A DNA stretch of 64,000 nucleotides from positions 6,386,001 through 6,450,000 of the forward strand of contig NZ_CP051204.2 in assembly GCF_012516375.2 (NCBI RefSeq), given 5' to 3'. The DNA is from Chitinophaga oryzae (GTDB taxonomy: Bacteria > Bacteroidota > Bacteroidia > Chitinophagales > Chitinophagaceae). A program made the position numbers and the translations under genes. Shown here in pieces: positions 25,440-34,743 of this stretch (position 1 is its first letter; each line of letters opens with the position of its first letter). The notes beneath the pieces are model-generated. The model did no database searches. It had not been told where the DNA came from and was given only the letters and a program-made list of their open reading frames with translations.

Positions 25440-27229
25440 TTCATATCTCTCTTTATTCCTCCGGCGGCGACGCTGCCGCCGGAGGCTTGTTCATAAACAA
25501 CTTCCTTATTCAGCTTCCAGCCACCGGCGCGCTGCTGGATATCCCACAATTTCGCGTATAGCCCTTTACGTTCCAGTAATGCTGCATGACGACCGCTTTC
25601 GTGCACCCTCCCGTCTTTCAGCACCAGTATCTGATCGGCCCGAACGATCGTACTGAGCTTATGTGCAATAACGATGACTGTCTTTTCCTTTACCAGTTGC
25701 TGGATCGCCTGTTGTATCTGTACCTCGTTCTCCGGGTCCAGCGAAGCGGTCGCTTCATCCAGCAATACGATGGGGGCATCCTTTAACAACGCGCGTGCAA
25801 TGCTGATACGCTGTTTCTGTCCGCCGGAAAGCCGGTTGCCGTTTTCTCCTGCCCTGCTGTGGATGCCGTCAGGCATTTCCCAGGCGAACTCCATCACCAG
25901 GGCGCGGTCTGCCGCGTCAATGATCTGTTCGTACGTAGCCTGCGGATTGCCGTAGCGGATGTTGTTGTAAATGGTATCATCAAAGAGATACACCTCCTGG
26001 AACACTTCGCTGATAAGGCTGTACACAACAGACGGTTCCATATCGCGGATATCGGCGCCGCCAATCTTAATGCTGCCGCCATCCACGTCCCAGAAGCGCG
26101 CCATCAGGGAAGTGACGGTGGTCTTGCCCGAACCAGACGGCCCTACCAGCGCAGTGAGCGACTTTTCCGGGATGTGAAACGAAACATCATGCAATACCTG
26201 CTGCCCGGGCAGGTAACAGAAGTCCACGTTCTCAAAACGGATATCGCAGGCTGTTGGCTTCACCACGCGGCCGCCCTGCTGCTCCGGTGTTTCCAGCACC
26301 TCTACGATACGGCCCATACTGATATTCATATAACGCAGCAGGGTATAGTCCACCAGCACAATCTTAATCGGTTCGTACAACCGGTACCCCATGATCAGGA
26401 ACGCTACCAGCGCAGGCACCGACAGGCTGCCGTCTGCAAAAAAGTGTACGCCCGCCAGTATCATCAGCAGAAAACAGGCTTCCAGTACAGCGGCAGCCAG
26501 CAGGATAAACGGGCCGGGAATGCCTTCCGTACGGATACTGGCGCGACGGAAATCATCCAGCGCCTGCTGCAGGGTGCTGAAGCGGTCGCCCGTCATGCCG
26601 TACGATTTAATATGGCGGATACCCGTTACGTACTCCAGGAAACGCGCGCCCGTAGCGTTGCGCGCTTCTATGTGCTGCACGCCCGGCCGCTGCATCAGGA
26701 AGGTGGCCACCTTTACCAGCAGCCATACCAGCGGTAATGCCAGCCAGAGAATGAGCGCCAGCCGCCAGTCGGTGATAAACAGGAATACGGACACGATCGC
26801 AAAAGCAAAAACTGCCGATACCAGGCTGCCGACCGTATGCCCGAAGATCAATTCAAAATTGGCCACATCCTGTAGCACCACGGAAGCCAGGTCGCCCGGG
26901 TCGCGCTGTTTGAAAGCGCCCATGGAAATTTTCTGCAGATGCCGTCCCAGTTTCATCCGTAAAACTGTAGACAGCGTATAGGTCATGTTGTTAGTGAAAG
27001 TGAAGGTTCTCACGGACACCAACAACTGCACCAGCAGGAGTCCCGTCATAATGGCTACGTATGTCCATAGCCGTTGCTGATCAGGAGCGGGTGAAAAAAA
27101 TTCGCGGACGACCAGTAGCAGGAAACCTGTTGGCACTGCTACGAACAGGCTGTGAAACCATTCGAGCAACATGCTTTTTCTCACCAGTGCCGGCGCCCCC
27201 TTGAAAATATAACGTAGATTCCGGATCAT
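25436..27229 (-). CDS. ABC half-transporter (membrane domain fused to ATPase), second subunit of a siderophore-type pair
   Basis: About 597 residues from the ATG at 27229 (the open frame before it adds no membrane features). Six membrane segments (about residues 20-310) precede the ATPase: Walker A GPSGSGKTTVTSL, signature LSGGQKQRISIARAL, Walker B IVLLDEATASLDPENE, H-loop VIVIAHKLSTI. It lies 11 bases behind the first half-transporter and presumably forms a heterodimer with it. Exporter-fold pairs beside a SIP reductase and a TonB receptor are, in YbtPQ and IrtAB, importers of ferric siderophores; this is the likely role, but direction cannot be proven from sequence. Last gene of the SIP operon, convergent with metE. 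Confidence 0.88.
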   Translation of the reverse strand: MIRNLRYIFKGAPALVRKSMLLEWFHSLFVAVPTGFLLLVVREFFSPAPDQQRLWTYVAIMTGLLLVQLLVSVRTFTFTNNMTYTLSTVLRMKLGRHLQKISMGAFKQRDPGDLASVVLQDVANFELIFGHTVGSLVSAVFAFAIVSVFLFITDWRLALILWLALPLVWLLVKVATFLMQRPGVQHIEARNATGARFLEYVTGIRHIKSYGMTGDRFSTLQQALDDFRRASIRTEGIPGPFILLAAAVLEACFLLMILAGVHFFADGSLSVPALVAFLIMGYRLYEPIKIVLVDYTLLRYMNISMGRIVEVLETPEQQGGRVVKPTACDIRFENVDFCYLPGQQVLHDVSFHIPEKSLTALVGPSGSGKTTVTSLMARFWDVDGGSIKIGGADIRDMEPSVVYSLISEVFQEVYLFDDTIYNNIRYGNPQATYEQIIDAADRALVMEFAWEMPDGIHSRAGENGNRLSGGQKQRISIARALLKDAPIVLLDEATASLDPENEVQIQQAIQQLVKEKTVIVIAHKLSTIVRADQILVLKDGRVHESGRHAALLERKGLYAKLWDIQQRAGGWKLNKEVVYEQASGGSVAAGGIKRDMN

Positions 27230-27240
27230 ATTTTTTGCTG

Positions 27241-28986
27241 TTAAATGACAAACGATTTTGCACGGGTATGTGCGTCCCACATTCTTTGATACAGGGCACA
27301 TTCCTGTAACAACTCTTCATGCGTGCCACGGCCTGCCACCTGGCCCTGTTCCATCACAATGATCTGATCGCTGTTGGTGATGGTACTCAAACGATGTGCG
27401 ATCACCACTACGGTTTTATGCTTTATCAGTTTACCGAAGGCCTGCTGTATCAGGAACTCATTTTCCGGGTCGCTGAAAGCGGTGGCTTCGTCCAATACAA
27501 TTACCGGCGCATCTTTCAGGATGGCCCGCGCCAGCTGGATACGCTGTTGCTCGCCGCCGCTCAGATGCACGCCGCCGGCGCCCCATAACGTCTGGTAGCC
27601 CAACGGCATGGCCATGATAAAATCGTGGCACTGCGCCGCTTTGGCGGCGGCCACCACCTCGGCTTCTGTCTTGTCCATCCCCATCCGGATATTATCGTAG
27701 ATCGTTTGGCGGAACATAAAATTATCCTGGAACACAAAAGACACCAGCTGCATCAGCGCTTCCGGCTTCATCTGTTTCACGTCCGTACCGCCGATGGACA
27801 CTGTTCCCTCCTGCACGTCCCAGAAGCGGGGAATCAGCTGCGCGATGGTGGATTTGCCGGACCCGGAAGGGCCTACCAGGGCCGTGACCGTCCCCTGCGG
27901 CACGTCGAAAGTAACGTTGCGGAGCACGGTCCTGTTTTCGTCGTACCCAAACGTCACCTGTTTAAATCGCAGATCATAGCCGTCACCCGGCAGTGCGGTT
28001 CCTTCCGCCTGCTGCTCTTCGCTGAACAGCACTTCATCCAGCCGCTTCACGCCGTGGCTGATCACAGACAGCTGCGAGCCCAGGCTGGACAGGGAAAACA
28101 ACGAACGGATATATCCTACGCCCAGCAGCAGGAACAGCAATAATACAGACAACTGCAGCCCATGGGAGAAATAAAGGTATAGCCCCAGTGCCAGCACCGG
28201 CAGCGTGGCGTTGCTCGCAAAACTTATGAATATACCAAACGGCGGGGATGACTCTTTGTTCCATTGGGTCACCATCGCATGAAAGCTATCCACCCTGCCG
28301 CTGTAACGTTCGAAGCTCTCCGCGTCGTGGCCGAAGATGCGAATGACGGGCATAGCGCGTACAAACTCCACGATGCCGGTGTTCATGTCTTCAATAGAGC
28401 GATGGTAGGCCGTCATCAGCGCCAGCCGTTTTTTATTGAACATGATCGGTATGATCAATGCGAGCAGTACAATGGGGATACAACTCACCGATGCCAGTCG
28501 CCAGTCGACCGTAAACAGATATCCCAGTGTCAATACCGGCAGCGTGATTCCTTTCACCAGGTCGGGGATGCTGTGGGCCACGAAATTTTCGAGGCGTTCA
28601 ATATCATCCGCCATAATTTTCTTCAGCACGCCGGAATTGTTTCGGTTGATGAAGCCTAACGGCAGCTTCGCCAGTTTAGCCGCCATCTGCATCCGCAGCT
28701 CGTACAGGATGTTGAAGGCCGCGGTGTGCGAGGCCATACCGGAAGCATACAGGAACGCGTTGGCGGCCAGCATGGCGGCGATGCCCCAGATCACATAACG
28801 CAGTACCAGCGCTGTGTCTACCGGGGGCATGGTAATGGCCTTCAGGATATAATAGACCAGCACATAAGGGATGAGCGATAACAGCGCGTAGAGTACTGCC
28901 AGCAGGGCCGACAGGGAAAGCATATACTTTTTGCTGCCGGCGATTTCCAGCAGGCGGGCGGCGCCCGATTTAGGCTTTTGTTTCAT
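27241..28986 (-). CDS. ABC half-transporter (membrane domain fused to ATPase), first subunit of a siderophore-type pair
   Basis: About 581 residues from the ATG at 28986 (another ATG at 28995 is equally possible). Six membrane segments, then Walker A GPSGSGKSTIAQL, signature LSGGEQQRIQLARAI, Walker B VIVLDEATAFSDPENE, H-loop VVVIAHRLSTI. The wording DEATAF-x-DPENE is, from memory of the family, typical of the YbtPQ/IrtAB siderophore subgroup as opposed to DEATSALD of general exporters. The start lies inside the 3' end of the SIP gene (overlap of 17 or 26 bases), suggesting translational coupling. In mycobacterial IrtA the SIP domain is fused to such a half-transporter; here it is separate. 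Confidence 0.88.
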   Translation of the reverse strand: MKQKPKSGAARLLEIAGSKKYMLSLSALLAVLYALLSLIPYVLVYYILKAITMPPVDTALVLRYVIWGIAAMLAANAFLYASGMASHTAAFNILYELRMQMAAKLAKLPLGFINRNNSGVLKKIMADDIERLENFVAHSIPDLVKGITLPVLTLGYLFTVDWRLASVSCIPIVLLALIIPIMFNKKRLALMTAYHRSIEDMNTGIVEFVRAMPVIRIFGHDAESFERYSGRVDSFHAMVTQWNKESSPPFGIFISFASNATLPVLALGLYLYFSHGLQLSVLLLFLLLGVGYIRSLFSLSSLGSQLSVISHGVKRLDEVLFSEEQQAEGTALPGDGYDLRFKQVTFGYDENRTVLRNVTFDVPQGTVTALVGPSGSGKSTIAQLIPRFWDVQEGTVSIGGTDVKQMKPEALMQLVSFVFQDNFMFRQTIYDNIRMGMDKTEAEVVAAAKAAQCHDFIMAMPLGYQTLWGAGGVHLSGGEQQRIQLARAILKDAPVIVLDEATAFSDPENEFLIQQAFGKLIKHKTVVVIAHRLSTITNSDQIIVMEQGQVAGRGTHEELLQECALYQRMWDAHTRAKSFVI

Positions 28987-29797
28987 AGAGCTCATTTTCT
29001 TTATGACGTTCAACAGCAGAGCTATCTTCCGACTTCCCGGCTTTCCAGTAAGCGAAAGCATCGAGTTCGTCACTGGTCCAGTGAAGGTCTTTGCGGAAAT
29101 ATCCGCGCAGTGCTTTCACAGTGGAAAACTCCGCCGCCACATAGGCAAATTTTGATTCACCCGGCGCCGGAAGCTGTTCCCGGCGTGCCGTACACGCGAG
29201 TAAGCTGCCGGCTTCGGGACTGTCGTTGAAGAGCCAGTCGATAGACACGCCCGGCGGCGCCGTGATGGCCTGTACATCTTCTTCGCCGTGTACTTCTATC
29301 AGCGCACGGCCTTTTGCATGGGCCGGCAGGCTTTCCAGGATGGCGCTCAGCACCGGGATAGCGGTGGCGTCGCCGATCAGGAAGTACCAGTCCGCCACCG
29401 GGACCAGCGCTTTGGCCATATCATGCATGGCCACGCCCAGCACGTCGCCGGGCTGACAGTGCATTGCCCAGGCAGAGGCAGGGCCGTTGTCGCCATGTAC
29501 CACAAAATCGATGTACATCTCTTTGGCGGCTGCATCGAGGCCGCGGTGCGTATAGGTGCGGACAACGGGGCGCACGTCTTCCCGTGCATGTATCCATTGC
29601 CGCTTCTCATCGTCGAAACCGGGAAAGTGGACCTTGTTCATCCCCGCAGGGGGAATAAATATTTTGTTGTTCGCGCCGGGGGTAGTGTTGGCAAAAAGGG
29701 GCACTTCATCGCCGGTAAGCGTGATCCTGATATAATGAGGCGTGATCGTTGTTTTTCTTTTTACCTTCAGTTCGGCTTGAATCGTCTTTCTGCTCAT
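28970..29797 (-). CDS. siderophore-interacting protein (ferric-siderophore reductase) of the ABC/TonB uptake module
   Basis: 275 residues from the ATG at 29797 (start MSRKTIQAELKVKRK); the longer frame to 29899 lacks support. FAD motif VVRTYTHRG, HGDNGPASAWA, nucleotide motif FLIGDATAIPVLSAIL, and the SIP C-terminus FAYVAAEFSTVKALRGYF plus AYWKAGKSED. It reduces Fe(III)-siderophore in the cytoplasm. First gene of an operon with two ABC half-transporters, the second overlapping its 3' end, and divergent from a PchR-like regulator and a siderophore receptor gene. The whole is a self-contained siderophore uptake unit. Confidence 0.93.
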   Translation of the reverse strand: MSRKTIQAELKVKRKTTITPHYIRITLTGDEVPLFANTTPGANNKIFIPPAGMNKVHFPGFDDEKRQWIHAREDVRPVVRTYTHRGLDAAAKEMYIDFVVHGDNGPASAWAMHCQPGDVLGVAMHDMAKALVPVADWYFLIGDATAIPVLSAILESLPAHAKGRALIEVHGEEDVQAITAPPGVSIDWLFNDSPEAGSLLACTARREQLPAPGESKFAYVAAEFSTVKALRGYFRKDLHWTSDELDAFAYWKAGKSEDSSAVERHKENELYETKA

Positions 29798-29962
29798 GGT
29801 AGGCTGATTTACAATTGGTGAATGCCCCTCCCGGTAATTTTTCCGGATTGGAGCGTATGCCTTCGCAAAGTTTGATGAAATTGCTTTCACGATTTTCATA
29901 CATTCGGGAGTTGTTTTGATACAATACGGATTATTATCTGATCACTGCCTTAAACATGTCGT

Positions 29963-30964
29963 ATGGGGATGAATTTTCGTGGCGCATCGGGCCCATGGCT
30001 GGAACTGGGCGACCTCCCCGGGTTGTTCGACGGCAACCCGTTGCTGGTAAGGGAAAAAATAGAAAAGTTCAGCTTGCCTTTCGGGGATGTTGAGTTCCGG
30101 CAGATCGTATTGCCGGACATCTATCTCGTGTATGGAGATATGCGTATCCGGGACCGTTACCTCGAGATGGAAGCACCCGGCTTCCGGGACATTGTGGAGC
30201 TGCATTTTATCCTGTCCGGCAAAGGGGTGATCACCAACCATTACTCCAGGAAACCATTGGTAGTGGCGCCCAACTGGCAGAATATGTTTTACATCCCCCT
30301 CTTTTCCGGCAAAGCGGAATACGACCCCAATGTGCCCTTCCGTTTTTTCGAGATACACTTTACCAAAGAAAAGTTCCTGACCCTCGTACAGGACTGCGGT
30401 CCGTCCCTGCAGTCCTTCTGCGACCACATCATCGCCGGGAAAAATATACAGCTGGCCGATATGGGCGTTCCGACCAACGCGGCCATGATGCAATGTATCA
30501 ACGGTATGCTCAACTGTCCCTACCAGGGTGGGCTTAAGCTGCTGTACATGCAGTCCAAATGCGTGGAGCTGCTGGTATTACAGGCAGAAGCGTATGACCA
30601 GTATCTGAAAAACAATACCAAAAGCGCTTTAAAGTCGGACTACGACCGGGAACGGATACATTTTGTGCGGGATTACCTGATTGCCAACGCCGTAGCGCCG
30701 CCCAGCCTGAGCGAGCTGGCGAAGCTCTCCGGGCTGAATGAGTTCAAGCTGAAGAAAGGGTTCCGGGAGGTATTCAACGACAGTATTATCAATTATGTGA
30801 ATGAGTACAAACTCCAGCAGGCCAGGGAACAACTGCTCTCCAATGTTCCCATCAAGCATGTGGCCGAAGAACTTGGTTATTCGTCCATACAATATTTCAG
30901 TAAGATGTTTAAGAAGAAGTTCGGGGTTTCTCCCGGTCTCTTTTCCAGGGACGCACAGGATTAA
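29963..30964 (+). CDS. AraC-family regulator, PchR-like (siderophore-responsive)
   Basis: 333 residues: an N-terminal sensor of the PchR/YbtA kind (EFRQIVLPDIYLVYGDMRIR, DIVELHFILSGKG) and a C-terminal AraC domain (APPSLSELAKLSGLNEFKLK, then VAEELGYSSIQYFSKMFKKK). In known systems such regulators bind the ferri-siderophore and activate the receptor gene. The position between the divergent SIP-ABC operon and the TonB receptor gene, 82 bases before the latter, fits. A second ATG at 29969 could be the real start. Confidence 0.9.
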   Translation: MGMNFRGASGPWLELGDLPGLFDGNPLLVREKIEKFSLPFGDVEFRQIVLPDIYLVYGDMRIRDRYLEMEAPGFRDIVELHFILSGKGVITNHYSRKPLVVAPNWQNMFYIPLFSGKAEYDPNVPFRFFEIHFTKEKFLTLVQDCGPSLQSFCDHIIAGKNIQLADMGVPTNAAMMQCINGMLNCPYQGGLKLLYMQSKCVELLVLQAEAYDQYLKNNTKSALKSDYDRERIHFVRDYLIANAVAPPSLSELAKLSGLNEFKLKKGFREVFNDSIINYVNEYKLQQAREQLLSNVPIKHVAEELGYSSIQYFSKMFKKKFGVSPGLFSRDAQD

Positions 30965-31046
30965 TTTCCCGATTGCGTAAATAATTTTTCCTGATCCGAT
31001 ATACTCCCGCGGCCGGTACGTCCCAATTTTGTGAAAACTTTTCAAT

Positions 31047-33500
31047 ATGGAACGCCGCTATGGCATTGTAATATCTAAGATTGTCACACTGGGACTGCTG
31101 CTATTATTTGTTTTAAATGCATCCGCCAACGATCCCGAAACCGAAAAAACGGGCGCTATCCGCGGGAAGGTGCTCACTTCCGACGCCAGGCCGGCCGCAG
31201 ACGTTATGATCGTGCTCGCAGAGCCCAATGTCACCACCACCACAGAAGCAGACGGTTCTTTTGTGTTCCGTCATGTATCACCGGGCAAATACCACCTGCT
31301 GATCACCCTCGCCGGCTACAGCACGGTAACGGAAGAAGTCACCGTAGAACAGGGCAAAACAGCCACCGTTTCCTTTACGCTCGAAGCTTCCAGCAAAGCG
31401 TTGCAGGAAGTAGTCGTAAAAGGCAGCCATAGCGGGATTACCCGTAAAAGCACCTATGACGTTGCTAAAATACCGCTGAAAAACATAGAGAACCCACAGG
31501 TGTATACCACCATCACCAAAGAGCTGCTGCAGCAACAGCAGGTCTTTTCCGTGGATGACGCCATGCAGAACGCTACCGGCGTTACCAAAATGTGGGACGC
31601 TACCGGCCGCGGCGGCGATGGCGGCGGTTATTACAGCATGCGCGGCTTCGTGGTACAGAGCCAGCTGCGCAACGGTATAGCCGGCAACGTTACCTCCCGT
31701 ATCGACGCTTCCAACCTCGAAAGAATAGAAGTCATCAAAGGCCCCTCCGCCACCCTGTTCGGCAGTAACCTTACCAGCTACGGCGGGTTGATCAACCGCG
31801 TCACCAAAAAACCGTACGACCATTTCGGCGGCGAAGCCGGCTTTGCTGTCGGCAGCTTCGGCTTCAACCGCTTCAGCGCCGATATCAACACGCCGCTCGA
31901 TAAAAACCGGGACGTGCTCATGCGCGTCAACGCGGCCTATAACTACGAAAACTCTTTCCAGGACTATGGCTTCAACAGAAGCGTCGCCATAGCCCCCAGC
32001 CTCAGCTACCGTGTCAATGACCGCCTCTCCTTTAATTTCGATGCGGAATATATGGCCGGACAGAACACCGGCCTTAGCGCCTTCTTCTTTTCCTATGGCC
32101 AGCCGATCGCCAAACTGGGCACCAACCGGGCCGACGAGCTGAACATCGACTATAAGCGCGCATATGCGATGAACGACCTGTATCAGACCTCCCGTTCTAC
32201 CAACTTATTCGGGCAGATGACCTACCGCTTGTCCTCACAGTGGAGCATGCAGACGAACATCACCAGCACCAACAGCTACTCTGACGGACCGTCACCTTAT
32301 TTTTACCTGCTGACAGACGCGGAAGTAAAAGGAGATCCTAACGCCATCGGCAACGGTTACATCTCCCGTAATGACCAGTTTACCAACAACAGCCATGACA
32401 ACGTAATAGAGCTGCAGCATAATTTCAACGGCGACTTTAACATCGGCAGCCTGAGAAACCGGTTCGTAGGCGGTATCGACTTCTTCCATCATAAGGCCAA
32501 CCAGTTCTTCGGCGGCAATACGTACGACACCATTTATGCAAAAGGTGATATTCCCACTTACCGCAACTTCAACCGCAGGAACCTCGACAAAGTATATGAT
32601 GCGCAGGGACTGGCCTTTACCTACCCGATAAATCTTATCTCCAATACCTACAGCGCCTATATTTCCGATGTGCTGAACATCACCGACAACCTGCTGGTGC
32701 AGGCCGGCTTACGCATAGACTACTTTGACAACAAAGGCAGCTATAACGATGTAAGCGGTAAGTACGAGAATGGATACACGCAGACAGCACTGTCCCCCAA
32801 ATTTGGTGTCGTATACCAGCCGGTAAAGGACAAGGTATCCCTGTTTGCCAACTACCAGAACGGCTTTACCAACAAGGCCACTGCCAATCCGAACGGCAAG
32901 CCGTTCAAACCGGAACAGGCCAACCAGATGGAAGGCGGCGTGAAAGTATCGCTGCTCAATGATATGATCACCGGTACCGTTAGTTACTATGATATCCGGG
33001 TAAAAGACATTATCCGTCCAACCAATGTGCCGAACGTGTCTGTACAGGATGGCACACAATACAGCAAGGGCGTGGAAGTGGAAGTGATCGCCCATCCGGC
33101 GCGCGGACTGGACATCGTGGCAGGTTATTCCTATAACGATTCCAAATTTGAAAAAACAGAAGCGAAACTGGAAGGCTTACGGCCCGCTACGGCAGGCGCT
33201 CCTACCGTGGCCAACCTGTGGGTGAGCTATCGTATTCAGCAGGGCGCCGTAAAAGGACTGGGCTTCGGCGTGGGCGGTAACTACTCAGGCGATAATAAAG
33301 TAGTCAACGACCGGGAGGTGGGTTACTTTTACCTGCCGTCATACACTGTTGTCAATGGCAGCATCTTCTATGAAAACAACCGTTTCCGGCTGGGCTTCAA
33401 ATTAAACAACATCACCAATAAGGAATACTGGATCGGTTATTCTACCGTGAATCCGCAGAAAACGAGGAACTTCAGCGGAAGCATCGCGTTCAAATTCTGA
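31047..33500 (+). CDS. TonB-dependent siderophore receptor with carboxypeptidase-regulatory-like N-terminus
   Basis: 817-residue outer-membrane receptor. Signal peptide at residues 1-27 (LGLLLLFVLNASAN), then a CarboxypepD_reg-like beta domain (residues about 35-110, AIRGKVLTSDARPAADVMIV, FRHVSPGKYHLLITLAGYST), a plug from about 135 (VDDAMQNATGVTKMWDATGR, RIEVIKGPSATLFGS), and a 22-strand barrel ending in the aromatic C-terminus GSIAFKF. The plug wording (RGF..NGIAGNVTSRIDASNLERIEVIKGP) is that of siderophore receptors (FhuE/FpvA class), not of SusC. It follows the PchR-like gene and has a strong terminator. Confidence 0.93.
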   Translation: MERRYGIVISKIVTLGLLLLFVLNASANDPETEKTGAIRGKVLTSDARPAADVMIVLAEPNVTTTTEADGSFVFRHVSPGKYHLLITLAGYSTVTEEVTVEQGKTATVSFTLEASSKALQEVVVKGSHSGITRKSTYDVAKIPLKNIENPQVYTTITKELLQQQQVFSVDDAMQNATGVTKMWDATGRGGDGGGYYSMRGFVVQSQLRNGIAGNVTSRIDASNLERIEVIKGPSATLFGSNLTSYGGLINRVTKKPYDHFGGEAGFAVGSFGFNRFSADINTPLDKNRDVLMRVNAAYNYENSFQDYGFNRSVAIAPSLSYRVNDRLSFNFDAEYMAGQNTGLSAFFFSYGQPIAKLGTNRADELNIDYKRAYAMNDLYQTSRSTNLFGQMTYRLSSQWSMQTNITSTNSYSDGPSPYFYLLTDAEVKGDPNAIGNGYISRNDQFTNNSHDNVIELQHNFNGDFNIGSLRNRFVGGIDFFHHKANQFFGGNTYDTIYAKGDIPTYRNFNRRNLDKVYDAQGLAFTYPINLISNTYSAYISDVLNITDNLLVQAGLRIDYFDNKGSYNDVSGKYENGYTQTALSPKFGVVYQPVKDKVSLFANYQNGFTNKATANPNGKPFKPEQANQMEGGVKVSLLNDMITGTVSYYDIRVKDIIRPTNVPNVSVQDGTQYSKGVEVEVIAHPARGLDIVAGYSYNDSKFEKTEAKLEGLRPATAGAPTVANLWVSYRIQQGAVKGLGFGVGGNYSGDNKVVNDREVGYFYLPSYTVVNGSIFYENNRFRLGFKLNNITNKEYWIGYSTVNPQKTRNFSGSIAFKF

Positions 33501-33521
33501 GGCAGTACCATTTAACCTTTG

Positions 33522-33569
33522 TTTGCCTTCAGCAACGCTCCTTGTGTTGTTGAAGGCAAATTTCTTTTT
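33522..33569 (+). terminator. intrinsic terminator of the siderophore receptor gene
   Basis: 15-bp stem TTTGCCTTCAGCAAC / GTTGTTGAAGGCAAA (one G-T pair), 9-base loop, followed by TTTCTTTTT. The T-run overlaps the last codon of the convergent Nif3-like gene. Confidence 0.88.
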
Positions 33570-34467
33570 AAGCGAAAGACAGGGAGTTGCCCGGATGTAC
33601 ATGGAAGGCTTTTACTTTAGGGAAATATTGTTTCAGCCAGCCGATCATAAAAACGGAGCCAGGCTCTTCGCTGGCGATATGCCCCATTACCACCAGTGAA
33701 AGCTGATCGCCTTTTGCGCGCGCATCACGGACATATTCGGCCGTTTCCCATTCAGCGATTTCTCCGCAGCAAAGCACGTCCGGCTTGTATTTGCCGATGG
33801 CTTCTATCTGTGCTTTACCGCCGTAAGCGCCCGGCAGCAACAGGATTTTCTCACAGCGCTGTTGCAGATCGCCGACATAGCGCAGGGAGGCGATATCCAG
33901 CTTTTTCTTTAGTTCTGCTATCAGTCCGCTCAGCGGCCGCGGAGCGGGCAACTGGTACACCGGCTGGTCTTTTACCGCCCATGGCCGCCATCCCAGCATA
34001 TCTTCCACCCCTTTGCTGACGCCATCGGGATGATGGGCGTGGACATAGTCATGATTTCGCCATACCGCGATCCCGTGTTTTTCCAGTAGTGCTTTCTTAT
34101 ATTGATAGACATCATCCTGCTGCAGCCAGTTCACGTCGTCGAGGTGATTATAAAAAGTAGGCTCATGGGCGATGATAAAATTGGCCTTTAGTTCGATGGC
34201 TTTCCGGATCACTTCAATGGTGGCGAACATAGTGGTGACCACGCCGGTGACTTTGGTATCACGGGAACCTGCTTTCAGGGTATCTACCGTATTGGGGATG
34301 GCGCCGGAGGGTACCTGCGCGATAAATGCATCAATGAGCTGTCCGACGGTCGGCGTTTCCTCCGTAAAGGACCAGTGTTTCAAAGGGCTGCCGGCCAGTA
34401 CTGCCGATCCGGCAAGGATAGCGCCGGAAGAGAGGAACATTCTCCGGCTGATTCCAGTTGAATTCAT
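33568..34467 (-). CDS. Nif3-like dinuclear metal-centre protein, Tat-exported
   Basis: 299 residues from the ATG at 34467. The start SRRMFLSSGAILAGSAVLAG is a twin-arginine signal, so the protein is sent folded to the periplasm, which is unusual because most Nif3/YbgI proteins are cytosolic. Nif3-type metal ligands are visible: ANFIIAHEPTFYNH (HExxF), VWRNHDYVHAHHPDG, and VVMGHIASEEPG. Family function is unclear (dinuclear-metal hydrolase-like hexamers). It stands alone between the receptor and the ECF sigma gene. Confidence 0.85.
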   Translation of the reverse strand: MNSTGISRRMFLSSGAILAGSAVLAGSPLKHWSFTEETPTVGQLIDAFIAQVPSGAIPNTVDTLKAGSRDTKVTGVVTTMFATIEVIRKAIELKANFIIAHEPTFYNHLDDVNWLQQDDVYQYKKALLEKHGIAVWRNHDYVHAHHPDGVSKGVEDMLGWRPWAVKDQPVYQLPAPRPLSGLIAELKKKLDIASLRYVGDLQQRCEKILLLPGAYGGKAQIEAIGKYKPDVLCCGEIAEWETAEYVRDARAKGDQLSLVVMGHIASEEPGSVFMIGWLKQYFPKVKAFHVHPGNSLSFA

Positions 34468-34743
34468 AGTGGCATGTTTACAGGAAAAATAGCCAAAAAA
34501 TGCCGTCAAACAAAGCCGGGCCGGGCCGAAATATGCGTATGGGGCGGGCGTACAAGATAACTACATCCCCGGAAATTTTCCGGGCGGATTATTCTTTTTT
34601 ATATTAACTTAATCCCCGGTTAGTTCTCCAAAAGCCAGGAAGCGCCAAAATTCACCAGAATCTCAGTGGACGTTTTGTGTATTTTTAATTGATCCTTAAT
34701 ATTCCGGTAATAATTAGTTCTGATTTTTGCACCTCATATCGTC

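Noticed and set aside
34568..34584. CCCGGAAA-T-TTTCCGGG palindrome followed by T-rich sequence upstream of the first ECF sigma gene
   Set aside because: No gene on the plus strand ends before it and the divergent Nif3-like gene begins to its left, so a terminator role has no customer; an operator is possible but unsupported.
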